In this document: in pieces, positions 1-9,680 of the stretch
How the letters are laid out: each line of letters begins with the position of its first letter
Position numbering within the stretch: the stretch's first letter is position 1
Source: Chloroflexota bacterium
Lineage (GTDB): Bacteria > Chloroflexota > Dehalococcoidia > Bin125
NCBI GenBank assembly: GCA_028874365.1
Contig: JAPPJZ010000033.1
Span: forward strand, 62,001 to 126,000
DNA: 64,000 nucleotides
Direction: 5' to 3'
Program-made: the position numbers and the translations under genes
The notes under the pieces: generated by a model
What the model saw: the letters and a program-made list of their open reading frames with translations, nothing else
What the model was told of the DNA's origin: nothing
Databases searched by the model: none

Positions 1-954
1 CCGGATCGAGTAGACCAGGTGCGTCACGCTGGGCAACGTCCGCAGGTCGGCGTCGACCTCGACCGTAGCGGGCTGTTGCAGATGTTTGGCCGCGGTCTTC
101 GCCACCCAGTCGGGCAGCGTGGCCGAGAACAACGCGGTCTGACGGCCGGATGGCGTGTATCCGAGGATCGCCTCGACATCGCGAGCAAAGCCGCGGTCCA
201 GCATCTCATCCGCCTCATCCAGCACCAGGAATCGCACCGACCGCAGGTCGAGCGTGCCCTGTCGAAGATGATCCAGCGTGCGACCGGGTGTGCCGATGAC
301 GATCTGCGGTCCCCGCTTCAGCGCCGCCTGCTCGGGCCGCGCCGAGCGGCCGCCATAGAGCAACGTCGTCTGCAGACGCTGCGCAGTCGCCACCGCCTCC
401 GTCACCTCGCCCACCTGGATCGCGAGCTCGCGAGTCGGTGTCAGCACCAGCGCCTGCACCTCGCGCGCCGACGCGTCACATCGTTCGATCAGCGGGATCG
501 CGAACGCCAGGGTCTTGCCGGAACCGGTCCGCGCCTGGCCGATCACGTCGCGACCGCCCAGCAACAGGGGAATCGTCGCGTGCTGGATCGGCGTGGGCTC
601 GAAGATCTCCTTCGCAGCCAGCGCGGCCCGGGTCGCTCGGCTCAGAGCCATCTCCGAGAAGGCCGCAGCCGTCCCGTCCACGTCCCGGTAGTCGGCCCGA
701 TCGTCGGCGTAGTCGTCGGCCTGGACCGGCATCCTCGTTTCGCTTCGCCTGCGCGTGGCAGTCCGGGCGTCCGAGGGATGCTCCGCTCTGACGCTGCCGC
801 GTCGACCTGCGTAGCACGATCTGCAGTACACCGGCCGCTCAGCGTGGGGACGGAACGGGACAGAAGTCGAGACGCCGCAGTCGGCGCATGTGGCTTGGTG
901 ACGAGGTTTGCGAGTGCGCGACCGTGGCCGCGCGGATACGGATGCTCGAGGCAT
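1..954 (-). CDS. DEAD-box RNA helicase with N-terminal CxxC...CxxC zinc ribbon (partial, runs off left edge)
   Basis: Reverse-strand reading: MPRASVSARPRSRTRKPRHQATCADCGVSTSVPFRPHAERPVYCRSCYAGRRG...FEPTPIQHATIPLLLGGRDVIGQARTGSGKTLAFAIPL...TPTRELAIQ...VLDEADEML...ALFSATLP; Q-motif, motif I (ARTGSGKT), DEAD and SAT motifs present. Not in the ORF track because it is open at the edge. Confidence 0.88.
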   Translation of the reverse strand, partial: MPRASVSARPRSRTRKPRHQATCADCGVSTSVPFRPHAERPVYCRSCYAGRRGSVRAEHPSDARTATRRRSETRMPVQADDYADDRADYRDVDGTAAAFSEMALSRATRAALAAKEIFEPTPIQHATIPLLLGGRDVIGQARTGSGKTLAFAIPLIERCDASAREVQALVLTPTRELAIQVGEVTEAVATAQRLQTTLLYGGRSARPEQAALKRGPQIVIGTPGRTLDHLRQGTLDLRSVRFLVLDEADEMLDRGFARDVEAILGYTPSGRQTALFSATLPDWVAKTAAKHLQQPATVEVDADLRTLPSVTHLVYSIR

Positions 955-1229
955 GGGTACAGAGGACTCCTCAGAGGATGGGTTCGGTTCTTTGAATCAG
1001 AACAGGAAGGGGGTTGGAAGAAGCAAGTACGAAAAGGGAATGCTGACTGTGGTCTCAATGCTGAATCAGTTGTACCACCCAGCCTACTCACGGAACTGTC
1101 ACGACCGGTATCGCTTGGTAACCATTGACGCAACTGCTGAATCCGAGGAAGCCAGGCGCGAAGTGGCGCCAACGTCCGGGCCTGTACGCTTGCGCCCTCG
1201 CCCGACCTGGCGCCGCCCGCCAGGGAACG

Positions 1230-1306
1230 TGGTCCCCCCGGGAGGACTCGAACCTCCAGCCTACGGATTAGAAGTCCGTCGCTCTGTCCGGTTGAGCTAC
1301 GGGGGG
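1230..1306 (-). tRNA. tRNA-Arg (anticodon TCT), CCA encoded
   Basis: Full cloverleaf: acceptor CCCCCCG/CGGGGGG, D-stem GCTC/GAGC, anticodon arm ACGGA-CTTCTAA-TCCGT, T-arm GGAGG-TTCGAGT-CCTCC, discriminator A, CCA. Confidence 0.96.
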
Positions 1307-2719
1307 TCAGCTCTGCGGGCGGCCCGCTTCGTAGTAGGCGGCGCCCCGCTTGTCCAATGATATGGCGACCTCGTGCCGCTCCGACGGTCGGTCCGGGTAG
1401 TCGAACTCCAGCACAATCCGCCCGCGATGCGACCCCTCCGGCACGCCGCCCGCCGCAGCCGCAATCGGAATCACCGATCCTTGCGGCCCATTCGTAAACG
1501 CGTAGCCGCTCCCCAGCGCCACACCGGCCTGGACGCCCACATCGAGCCAGCTCGGCGTGCTGGTCACCCGCCAGGCCAGCAGCCCGCTGCCCGAATTGGC
1601 AATCGTCAACGCCGCGCCCCGGCTCGAGAACTCGCTCGACCGCAGCTCCAGTTCGCCGGGCAGACCGTCCAACAGCGGCATCCCCAGCAGCGCCGCCCGG
1701 TCCGGCCTGCTCTGCGTAACGCCCAAGTCCGGCGAGTACGCCTGTGCCGGCAGCTCGAGGCTCATCCGCTCCCGGATCTGGTCAAAGGTCTGCCAGAACA
1801 CATCCGGATCCAGCGCCCCGCCCGGCGCGGTCAGTCTCGCGACGTCCGGCAGCACCACCGGATGCGGCTCCCACAGTCGCCGTCCGTCTACCACCGGCGG
1901 ATTGATCACGCAGCCCAGCACCCGCTCCTGGTACGGGTAGTTCCAGTAATCGCTACGGTCCGCGTCGCAGTCATACGTTCCGCGCCCCGGGTTGTACTTC
2001 GGGTTGCCCGGATGGTTAATCCACGCCCAGCCGTTGTACGCCCAGAGCGCGAAGTACCACGACTCGATGAAACTCGGATCGCTCGCACCGACCACCGGGA
2101 AGTAGTCCTCGTTCCACTTCTCCGCCAGGATCCGCGCGCCCGCCGCAATGTTGTAGGCGAAGTGCGAACCCGCCAGCGCCTCGTAGCGAGACGGCAACCC
2201 GCCGTCGTTGTGGATCGTGCTCGTGATCTGCATGATCCCGTACCCGCAGTCCGGCGACAGCAACGGCGGTCCGATCGTGCCCCAATCGACATCCAACGGA
2301 CCCATCGCAATCTTGCTCTCGATCCACGCGATCGCGTAGAGCAACTGAGCAGGGATCGTCGCCGAAGCATCCGGCCGCCGAGGCTCACCGACTGTCAGCG
2401 TCGGCAATCGGAAGTCCGCGTCTTGCGGGAACAGCCGATCCGCTGCCGCGAGCCGCAGAGTCTCGAGGTAGAGCTGACGCGACTCCTGTGCCTCGAACGA
2501 CTGCAATGCGAACGGCGGCCCGCCCCCGCTGTACGGACAACTGCTCGGCCCCGCGCTCGGTGCCGCGCTCGCGCCCGACCAGATCTCGATCTTCGTCGCC
2601 GCGTGCGGCACCAGCAGGCCCAGCACGATCCCCAACAGCAGCACGAAGCCCACGCCCAACCAGATGAGCATCCGCCGCCGCCGGCGTGGTTTGAACCAGG
2701 TCCCGTCCACTCGCAACAT
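1307..2719 (-). CDS. Membrane-anchored lytic transglycosylase/SLT-like protein
   Basis: Start chosen at MLRVDGTWFKPRRRRRMLIWLGVGFVLLL (TM anchor); lysozyme-like segment AIAWIESKIAMG...GYGIMQITSTIHN...YNIAAGARILAEKWN. Confidence 0.75.
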   Translation of the reverse strand: MLRVDGTWFKPRRRRRMLIWLGVGFVLLLGIVLGLLVPHAATKIEIWSGASAAPSAGPSSCPYSGGGPPFALQSFEAQESRQLYLETLRLAAADRLFPQDADFRLPTLTVGEPRRPDASATIPAQLLYAIAWIESKIAMGPLDVDWGTIGPPLLSPDCGYGIMQITSTIHNDGGLPSRYEALAGSHFAYNIAAGARILAEKWNEDYFPVVGASDPSFIESWYFALWAYNGWAWINHPGNPKYNPGRGTYDCDADRSDYWNYPYQERVLGCVINPPVVDGRRLWEPHPVVLPDVARLTAPGGALDPDVFWQTFDQIRERMSLELPAQAYSPDLGVTQSRPDRAALLGMPLLDGLPGELELRSSEFSSRGAALTIANSGSGLLAWRVTSTPSWLDVGVQAGVALGSGYAFTNGPQGSVIPIAAAAGGVPEGSHRGRIVLEFDYPDRPSERHEVAISLDKRGAAYYEAGRPQS

Positions 2720-2871
2720 CGTCCCGTCGGCCCCGCCCGAGCCGCGTGGCGCCAACCCGCCGTCGCGCGTTCCGACTCTATCACGGACGTTCGCCCCTCG
2801 ACGCTGCGATACTGTGGGCAACAGCGGGCGAGCGACCGGAAACTGCACCGGGACGCGGACAGGAGGTGCGC

Positions 2872-3900
2872 GTGGCGCGCATTGCAATCATCGGGCTGGG
2901 CTACATCGGAGGCTCCATCGGCATGGGCCTTCGTGCGGCTAGGCTGCGAGACACCGAGATTGTCGGCTTCGACGACTGGCGAGCCGCGCGAAACGCCGCC
3001 AACAAGCAGGACGCCGTCGACCAGATCGTCGGCAGCCCCCGCGAGGCCGTCGACGGCGCAGGCCTCGTCATCCTGGCCACGCCGCCGGCCGCGACCTCGG
3101 AGCTGCTGCAAGAGATCGCCCCCGGTCTGGGCCGCGGGGCAGCCGTCACCGATACCGCAGCTTCCAAGGTCAAGGTCGGCGACTGGGCCGACCAGCATCT
3201 GCCTCGCGGCGTCTCCTTCATCGGCGGTCATCCCATGGCCGGCGACGCCTCCGCATTCGGCGTCGAAAACGCCAGCGCCGACCTCTTCCAGGGCAAACGC
3301 TGGTTCGTCAGTCCCTCGCCGAGCGCCTCCGACAGCGCCGTCAAATCGGTGCTCGGCATGGTCCGCGAACTCGGCGCCACGCCTCACTTCCTCGATCCCG
3401 AGGAGCACGACTTCGTCATGGCCGGCGTCTCCCACCTCCCGCTCGTCGCGTCCTACGCGATGTTCACCATGCTGCGCGGCTCCGACGGCTGGCCCGACTT
3501 CGGCCGCGCCGCCGGCGAGACCTTCCGCACCATGACCGCCTTCAACTCCGGCGACCCCAGCATGACCACCGAAATCGCCGTCACCAACCGCGATCAAATC
3601 AAGCACTGGATCGATCGTTACGTCCTCGAACTCAACCGCGTACGCAATCTGCTCGACGAAGAGGAAGAAGACGTCTTCCGCGAGTACTCCAGCGCCCAGA
3701 TCAACCACGCCAAGTTCCTCGGCGGCGACGACCTCGACCCCGATGCCGGCGCCCAGCCCGACATCCCCGACGCCACCTCGCAGATGGCCGCGCTCCTCAT
3801 CAGTCCGCGCCTCTACGAAAAGGTTCGCCAGATGACCAAGCGAACCGACGAGAAGGAGAAGGAACGCGAAGCGCGCGGACGCCGCTGGGGACGGAGATAG
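2872..3900 (+). CDS. tyrA: Prephenate dehydrogenase
   Basis: Rossmann motif IAIIGLGYIGGSIGMGLR, GGHPMAGDASAFGVENAS, SHLPLVASYAMF; AGGAGG five nt before a GTG start. Confidence 0.88.
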   Translation: MARIAIIGLGYIGGSIGMGLRAARLRDTEIVGFDDWRAARNAANKQDAVDQIVGSPREAVDGAGLVILATPPAATSELLQEIAPGLGRGAAVTDTAASKVKVGDWADQHLPRGVSFIGGHPMAGDASAFGVENASADLFQGKRWFVSPSPSASDSAVKSVLGMVRELGATPHFLDPEEHDFVMAGVSHLPLVASYAMFTMLRGSDGWPDFGRAAGETFRTMTAFNSGDPSMTTEIAVTNRDQIKHWIDRYVLELNRVRNLLDEEEEDVFREYSSAQINHAKFLGGDDLDPDAGAQPDIPDATSQMAALLISPRLYEKVRQMTKRTDEKEKEREARGRRWGRR

Positions 3901-3903
3901 CCA

Positions 3904-5205
3904 GTGGCGTCGGAGATCACGGTCGACCCGGGCGGTCCCTTACGCGGCGAACTGCGTGTGCCCGGCGACAAGTCAATCTCCCACCGGGCCCTCATCTGCA
4001 ACGCGCTCGCCAGCGGCGAGGCAGAAATCCGAGGCCTGCTCGACAGCGCCGACTGCCGTTCCACGATGGCCTGTCTGCATCAGTGGGGAGTGGAGTTCGA
4101 GGAGCACGGCGACACGGTCGTCGTCCGAAGCCCGGGTCAGGACGAATTCCACCCCCCCGCGGACGAACTCGATTGCGGAAACAGCGGCACCTCGATCCGA
4201 CTCCTCAGCGGCGTCGCCGCCGGCCTGCCCTTCCGCAGCCACTTCGATGGCGACGAGTCGCTGCGCCAGCGTCCAATGCGCCGCGTCCTCGACCCACTCG
4301 CCTCGATGGGTTCAGCCGTGGACTCGCGGAGCACCGCGCCCTACTGGGTCGATGGCTCAGCCGGGCTGACCCGCGGCTTCGACGGTGAGATCGCCGTGGC
4401 CAGCGCCCAGGTCAAGAGCTGCATCATCTTCGCCGCCCTCCGCGCCGGTGAGTCGAGCCGCATCGTCGAGCCCGGTCCCTCGCGAGACCACACCGAGCGA
4501 ATCCTCGGCGCGATGGGCGCCGACATCGACATCGACGGCCCAACGATCCGCATCCATCCCGGCGCGACGCTGAGCGCGCAAGACGTGGAGGTGCCGGCCG
4601 ACATCAGCGCCGCAGCCTATTGGATGATTGCAGCGGCGATGACCCCGGGCTCCGAGCTCTCCCTGCCCGGCGTCGGCGTCAACCCGCGCCGCAGCGGCGT
4701 CATCGACGTGCTCAAGTCCATGGGTGCCACGGTCGAACTGCAAAACCTCCGCGACGTATCAGGCGAGCCGGTAGCCGACATCCGTGTGCGTGGAGCATCG
4801 CTTCACGGAACCCGGATCGATGGCGATCTAATCGTGACCGCCCTCGACGAACTCCCGGCCCTCGCCGTTGCAGCAGCAGTCGCCGATGGCGTCACGGAGA
4901 TCCACGACGCCGAGGAGCTGCGGGTCAAGGAATCCGATCGAATCGCCACGACCACGGCAATGCTGACGGCCATGGGCATCAGCGTTGAGGACTGGAGCGA
5001 CGGCATGCGGATCGTCGGTGGTCGGCTCCGCGGAGCCTCCGTCGACTCGCACGGAGACCATCGCTTGGCGATGTCCGCCGCCGTCGCAGCCCTGGCATCC
5101 GAGCCGGAGTCCGGTCCGACCACGATCCGCCGCGCCTCAGCCGTTGACATCTCCTATCCGACCTTCTGGCGCGACCTCGACCGATTGCGTCATGTCCCCG
5201 TCTGA
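3904..5205 (+). CDS. aroA: 3-phosphoshikimate 1-carboxyvinyltransferase (EPSP synthase)
   Basis: LRVPGDKSISHRALI, LDCGNSGTSIRLLSG, VKESDRIATTTAML, DHRLAMSAAVAAL. Confidence 0.97.
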   Translation: MASEITVDPGGPLRGELRVPGDKSISHRALICNALASGEAEIRGLLDSADCRSTMACLHQWGVEFEEHGDTVVVRSPGQDEFHPPADELDCGNSGTSIRLLSGVAAGLPFRSHFDGDESLRQRPMRRVLDPLASMGSAVDSRSTAPYWVDGSAGLTRGFDGEIAVASAQVKSCIIFAALRAGESSRIVEPGPSRDHTERILGAMGADIDIDGPTIRIHPGATLSAQDVEVPADISAAAYWMIAAAMTPGSELSLPGVGVNPRRSGVIDVLKSMGATVELQNLRDVSGEPVADIRVRGASLHGTRIDGDLIVTALDELPALAVAAAVADGVTEIHDAEELRVKESDRIATTTAMLTAMGISVEDWSDGMRIVGGRLRGASVDSHGDHRLAMSAAVAALASEPESGPTTIRRASAVDISYPTFWRDLDRLRHVPV

Positions 5206-5779
5206 ACCGCCACCGCTCGTGGTCGTGATCTCCGGCCCCTCGGGCGCCGGCAAAGACACGGTCATCAATGAGGCGCTGAAGCTGGATCCCTCTCTCGCCA
5301 AGGTGGCCACGGCCAAGACGCGGGAGCCCCGTCCGGGCGAAATCGAAGGCGTCCACCACGTCTTCCTGAGCAATGAAGAGTTCGACCGCTGGGTCGCGGA
5401 AGATGCCTTCCTCGAGCACGTCATGTCCTACGGGCATCGCAGCGGAGTGCCGAAGTCGGCCGTGGAGGACCTGTTGGCCCAGGGTCGCACCACAATTCTG
5501 CGCACCGACGTCGAGGGAGCGAGAACGCTCAAAGAGAAGCTCGACGCTCCCTTGCTGGTCTTCCTCACAGTGACCGACGTCGAGGCGCTCGAGCGCCGGA
5601 TTCGCGGCCGAGGGGCCGAGAGCGAAAGTCAAATTGCGGTCAGGTTGGCCGAGGCCGAAGCGGAGATGGCCGAGTCCGGCTGGTTCGATGTCACAATCGT
5701 CAACGCCGAGGGTCAACAGAACGATGCGGCCCTGGAGCTGATCGCAGCAATCGAATCTGAGCGGCGGCGACGTGCATAA
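5192..5779 (+). CDS. Guanylate kinase-like P-loop kinase
   Basis: VVVISGPSGAGKDTVINEAL P-loop; TREPRPGEIEGVHHVFLSNEEF; overlaps the aroA 3' end. Confidence 0.75.
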   Translation: MSPSEPPPLVVVISGPSGAGKDTVINEALKLDPSLAKVATAKTREPRPGEIEGVHHVFLSNEEFDRWVAEDAFLEHVMSYGHRSGVPKSAVEDLLAQGRTTILRTDVEGARTLKEKLDAPLLVFLTVTDVEALERRIRGRGAESESQIAVRLAEAEAEMAESGWFDVTIVNAEGQQNDAALELIAAIESERRRRA

Positions 5780-5807
5780 GCAACGCCACATATGTCGCTT
5801 GCGACGT

Positions 5808-5835
5808 TTGACATCGCCCGCATCTCTCCTAGGAT
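5808..5835 (+). promoter_or_regulatory. Candidate sigma70-type promoter upstream of the trp block
   Basis: TTGACA (5808-5813), 16-nt spacer, TAGGAT (5830-5835), with a leader ORF starting about 24 nt downstream. Confidence 0.6.
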
Positions 5836-5858
5836 CCCGGTAGGAGCAGGAGTTCAAG

Positions 5859-5960
5859 ATGTCCGCGAAGTGGTTCAGTGTCGAGACAGGGACGCACCGG
5901 CGTCCGTCCGCGCTTTGCCACACGTCGGGCGGCCAGGGGGTCTGGCGAGGCCGACACTAA
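5859..5960 (+). CDS. Candidate trp leader peptide (33 aa, two Trp)
   Basis: MSAKWFSVETGTHRRPSALCHTSGGQGVWRGRH*, preceded by AGCAGGAG six nt before ATG; lies between the candidate promoter and trpE; overlaps alternative stem-loops. Confidence 0.45.
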   Translation: MSAKWFSVETGTHRRPSALCHTSGGQGVWRGRH

Positions 5961-6030
5961 GTCGTCCCGCCGACGCGGCGTCGTGTGGCGAGCACCGCCA
6001 CCGCCGCGTTCAACCCAGGAGCCTGTTCCC

Positions 6031-7539
6031 ATGCCGTTGACCGGCGAACTCACCCCCAGCCTTGATGAATTCAAACAGCTCGCCGCCGACGCGCACGCGT
6101 CGCGCACGGGCAACTACGCCGCCATCTACCGCGAGGTCCTCGCCGATCTCGAGACCCCCGTCTCCGCCTTCCTCAAGGTCAAGCGAGGGTCCTACTCCTT
6201 CCTCCTCGAGTCGGTCGAAGGCGGCGAGCGGCCCAGCCGCTACTCATTCATCGGCACCGAGCCCTACCGAGTCTTCCGCTCGCCCTCCGGCGGCGACGTC
6301 GACCCGCTCAAGGAGGTCGAAGCCGAACTGGATCGGTTCGACCTCGTCGCCAACTCCGATCTGCCGCCCTTCCACGGCGGAGCCGTCGGATACCTCTCCT
6401 ACGAGTCAATCCGGCACTTCGAGCCGCGAGTCCAACCCGCCGACCACGATCCGCACGGCTTGCCGGAAGCGCTGTTCCAGTTCGTCGATACCGTCCTGCT
6501 CTTCGACCACCTCAAGCACGTGATCAAAGTCGTCACGCACGCCCGCCTCGACGGCGATGTCGAGTCCGCCTATCGCGCCGCCGAGTTCCGCATCAACGAA
6601 CTGGTCGAGCGACTGCAGTCCGGCCCGCCGATTCCGCCCGGCGATGCGCCCGAGCCCCTCGGCCACTCCAGCGCCATCCGCTCCAACATGGAGCGTGAAG
6701 CCTACTTCTCCGACGTCAAGCAGATCATTGACTACGTGATCGCAGGCGACATCATCCAGTGCGTCTACTCGCAGCGATTCTCGCGCGAGACCTTCGTCCA
6801 TCCATTCAACGTCTACCGCACCCTGCGCACAGTGAATCCCTCGCCCTACACCTACTACCTCGAAATGGAAGACCACCAGATCGTCGGCACCTCGCCGGAG
6901 CTGCTCGTCATCGTCGAGGAGGGCAAGGTCTCAACCCACCCGATTGCAGGCACGCGACGGCGCGGATTCAACGACGAAGAAGACGCCGAGCTCGAGGCCG
7001 ACCTGCGCGCCGACGAGAAGGAGATCGCCGAGCACGTGATGCTGCTCGACCTCGGCCGCAACGACATCGGCCGCGTCGCCAGGCCGGGCACCGTTCGCGT
7101 AACCCAGGAGCTCGACGTCGAGCGCTACAGCCACGTCATGCACCTGGTCTCCCACGTCGAAGCCGACCTCGCCGAGGGCGCCACGTCCTTCGATGCCGTC
7201 CGAGCCACGTTCCCCGCCGGCACCGTCTCCGGCGCACCCAAGATTCGCGCCATGGAGATCATTTCTGAGTTGGAAGAAGACCAGCGCGGCCCCTACGCCG
7301 GAGCGCTGGGCTACTTCGGCTTCGGCGGCAACATGGAAACCGCTATCACGATTCGCACGATCATCATGCAGGACGGCGTCGCCTCGGTGCAGGCAGGCGG
7401 CGGCATCGTCTTCGACTCCAAGCCGACCAACGAGTTCGACGAAACCGTCAACAAGGCCATGGGCATGTTCACCGCCCTCGACCTGGCCGAGGAACGCTCG
7501 CGCGCCGGCGCAGCCAACAGTGGAGTCCGGGGCTACTAA
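6031..7539 (+). CDS. trpE: Anthranilate synthase component I
   Basis: FLLESVEGGERPSRYSFIG, QCVYSQRFSRE, NPSPYTYYL, IAGTRRRG, ERYSHVMHLVSHVE, FPAGTVSGAPKIRAMEII. Confidence 0.97.
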   Translation: MPLTGELTPSLDEFKQLAADAHASRTGNYAAIYREVLADLETPVSAFLKVKRGSYSFLLESVEGGERPSRYSFIGTEPYRVFRSPSGGDVDPLKEVEAELDRFDLVANSDLPPFHGGAVGYLSYESIRHFEPRVQPADHDPHGLPEALFQFVDTVLLFDHLKHVIKVVTHARLDGDVESAYRAAEFRINELVERLQSGPPIPPGDAPEPLGHSSAIRSNMEREAYFSDVKQIIDYVIAGDIIQCVYSQRFSRETFVHPFNVYRTLRTVNPSPYTYYLEMEDHQIVGTSPELLVIVEEGKVSTHPIAGTRRRGFNDEEDAELEADLRADEKEIAEHVMLLDLGRNDIGRVARPGTVRVTQELDVERYSHVMHLVSHVEADLAEGATSFDAVRATFPAGTVSGAPKIRAMEIISELEEDQRGPYAGALGYFGFGGNMETAITIRTIIMQDGVASVQAGGGIVFDSKPTNEFDETVNKAMGMFTALDLAEERSRAGAANSGVRGY

Positions 7540-8234
7540 TGCCCGGATCGCTGATCATTGGCTACGGCGTCGTGCTCGACGACGACGGACGCGTCATGCT
7601 CTTGCGCCGCCGAACGCACGAAGCGTTCTGGCCGGGCCAGTGGTGGCTGCCAGGCGACGTGACCCCGCTCGATGAGGAACCCGACGACACCGTGCCCCGC
7701 CTCTTCGAACACCTGCTGCGCCAGCGCGTCCATGCCGCCTACGTGCACACCGTCTACGGCGAGGAACCGTCGAGCGGTCGACATACCGTGCACAATGCGT
7801 ACCTGGTCACCGTCAAGCAAGCGCTCGACGGCGCCCCGGACGACGAAACCAATCCCTTCGACGCCATGGAATGGTGGGACCCGAAGTCCACGGTGCGGGA
7901 GCTGCCGTCAGCGCAAGCCGAACTGCTCACGACAGTGATCGAACGCCTCGAAGCAGGTTGGAACTTCGATACGGGCTCAACCCTCGACCAACTCTTCGGC
8001 GACATGGAGACCGAAGCTCACAGCGAGCCCAACGAGGTTGCCGCGCAGTCGAACGTCCGCCTCCCGACGCGAGTTGAAGCACTCGTCCGACTGGCGCTGC
8101 ACGCTGCACTGGATACGGGCACGGATCTCGAACCTGCTCTGCAAGCGGCACGCGAACAGGGATGGTCGCCGAGCGAGTTGGAACAGGCCGTTGAGCTCGG
8201 TCGCCAGGCCCGCGCGAACCGACCGCCTGCCTAG
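7539..8234 (+). CDS. NUDIX-like hydrolase with C-terminal extension
   Basis: YGVVLDDDGRVMLLRRRTHEAFWPGQWWLPGDVTPLDEEPDDTVPRLFEHLL resembles a diverged NUDIX box. Confidence 0.65.
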   Translation: MPGSLIIGYGVVLDDDGRVMLLRRRTHEAFWPGQWWLPGDVTPLDEEPDDTVPRLFEHLLRQRVHAAYVHTVYGEEPSSGRHTVHNAYLVTVKQALDGAPDDETNPFDAMEWWDPKSTVRELPSAQAELLTTVIERLEAGWNFDTGSTLDQLFGDMETEAHSEPNEVAAQSNVRLPTRVEALVRLALHAALDTGTDLEPALQAAREQGWSPSELEQAVELGRQARANRPPA

Positions 8235-8275
8235 AATGCGCGCCAGCGACGGACGATACGAAACGAGTACTGAAC

Positions 8276-9071
8276 ATGACAACTCACGCAGAACGACGTA
8301 AGGCAGGCAGCGAGCTGCTGGCCGAGATGACCGGTCAGCCGGTCGGCTTCGCCTCCGCGGCCGAGCAACGAACCGGCGCATTCGGCAGCTATGTGGTCGA
8401 CTACATCTTCGGCCAGGTCTGGCAGGGTGACGAGCTCTCGCGCCGCGATCGCAACATCGTCGCATTGGCCATGCTGGGCGCGCTCGAGCGCCTCCAGGCC
8501 GTCCAGTTTCACGCCTCGTTCGGACCGGCCAACGGCGTCACCCGCGAGGAGATGGCCGAGATCGCGCTGCAGATCGCCGGGTACTCCGGCTTCCCGGCGG
8601 GCAACGAGATGATCAACGTTCTGGTCAAAATGTGGAGCGAAGCCGACGGCAAGCCCTACCTGATCCCGCCCGCCGACTACAAAGACGATGACCAACGCCA
8701 CCGAGACGCGGTCGACGTGATGCGCACGCTCAACGGACGCGACGAAGCGCAGGATCCGGCTGAGGCGTTGGCCGGCATGGAGCGGATCGGTCCGGTCGGC
8801 AAACTCGCCTTCGAGTTCGCCTTCGGCGATCTCTGGTCGCGTTCGCAGCTCTCGCGCCGCGACCGCTCGCTGGTCGTGGTCTCCATCCTCGTCGCGTTGA
8901 ACAAGACCGAGGAGCTGCAGTTCCACATCCCCGGCGCAATCAACCACGGAGTCACCGAAACAGAACTCGAAGGCGTCATGGCGACCGCCGCCCCCTACTG
9001 CGGATTCCCGCGCGCGGTCGAGGGCTTCCGCACCATGCGCCGCGTCCTCCGAGAGCGTGAGGAGGGCAACG

Positions 9072-9082
<11 letters not shown>
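8276..9082 (+). CDS. Carboxymuconolactone decarboxylase (CMD) family protein, two tandem CMD repeats
   Basis: Repeated ...FGQVWQGDELSRRDRNIVALAMLGAL... and ...FGDLWSRSQLSRRDRSLVVVSILVAL... Confidence 0.8.

Positions 9083-9672
<590 letters not shown>

Positions 9673-9680
<8 letters not shown>

Noticed and set aside
1373-3708. Long ORFs antisense to the SLT-like and tyrA genes (1373..3535 +, 2395..3708 -)
   Set aside because: Arg/Pro-rich or Gly/Val-rich shadow frames; opposite or overlapping frames have recognisable families.
5985-6030. Classical intrinsic terminator before trpE
   Set aside because: The GTGGCG/CGCCAC hairpin lacks a downstream U-tract, so no terminator feature was called; only an attenuation-like switch is proposed.
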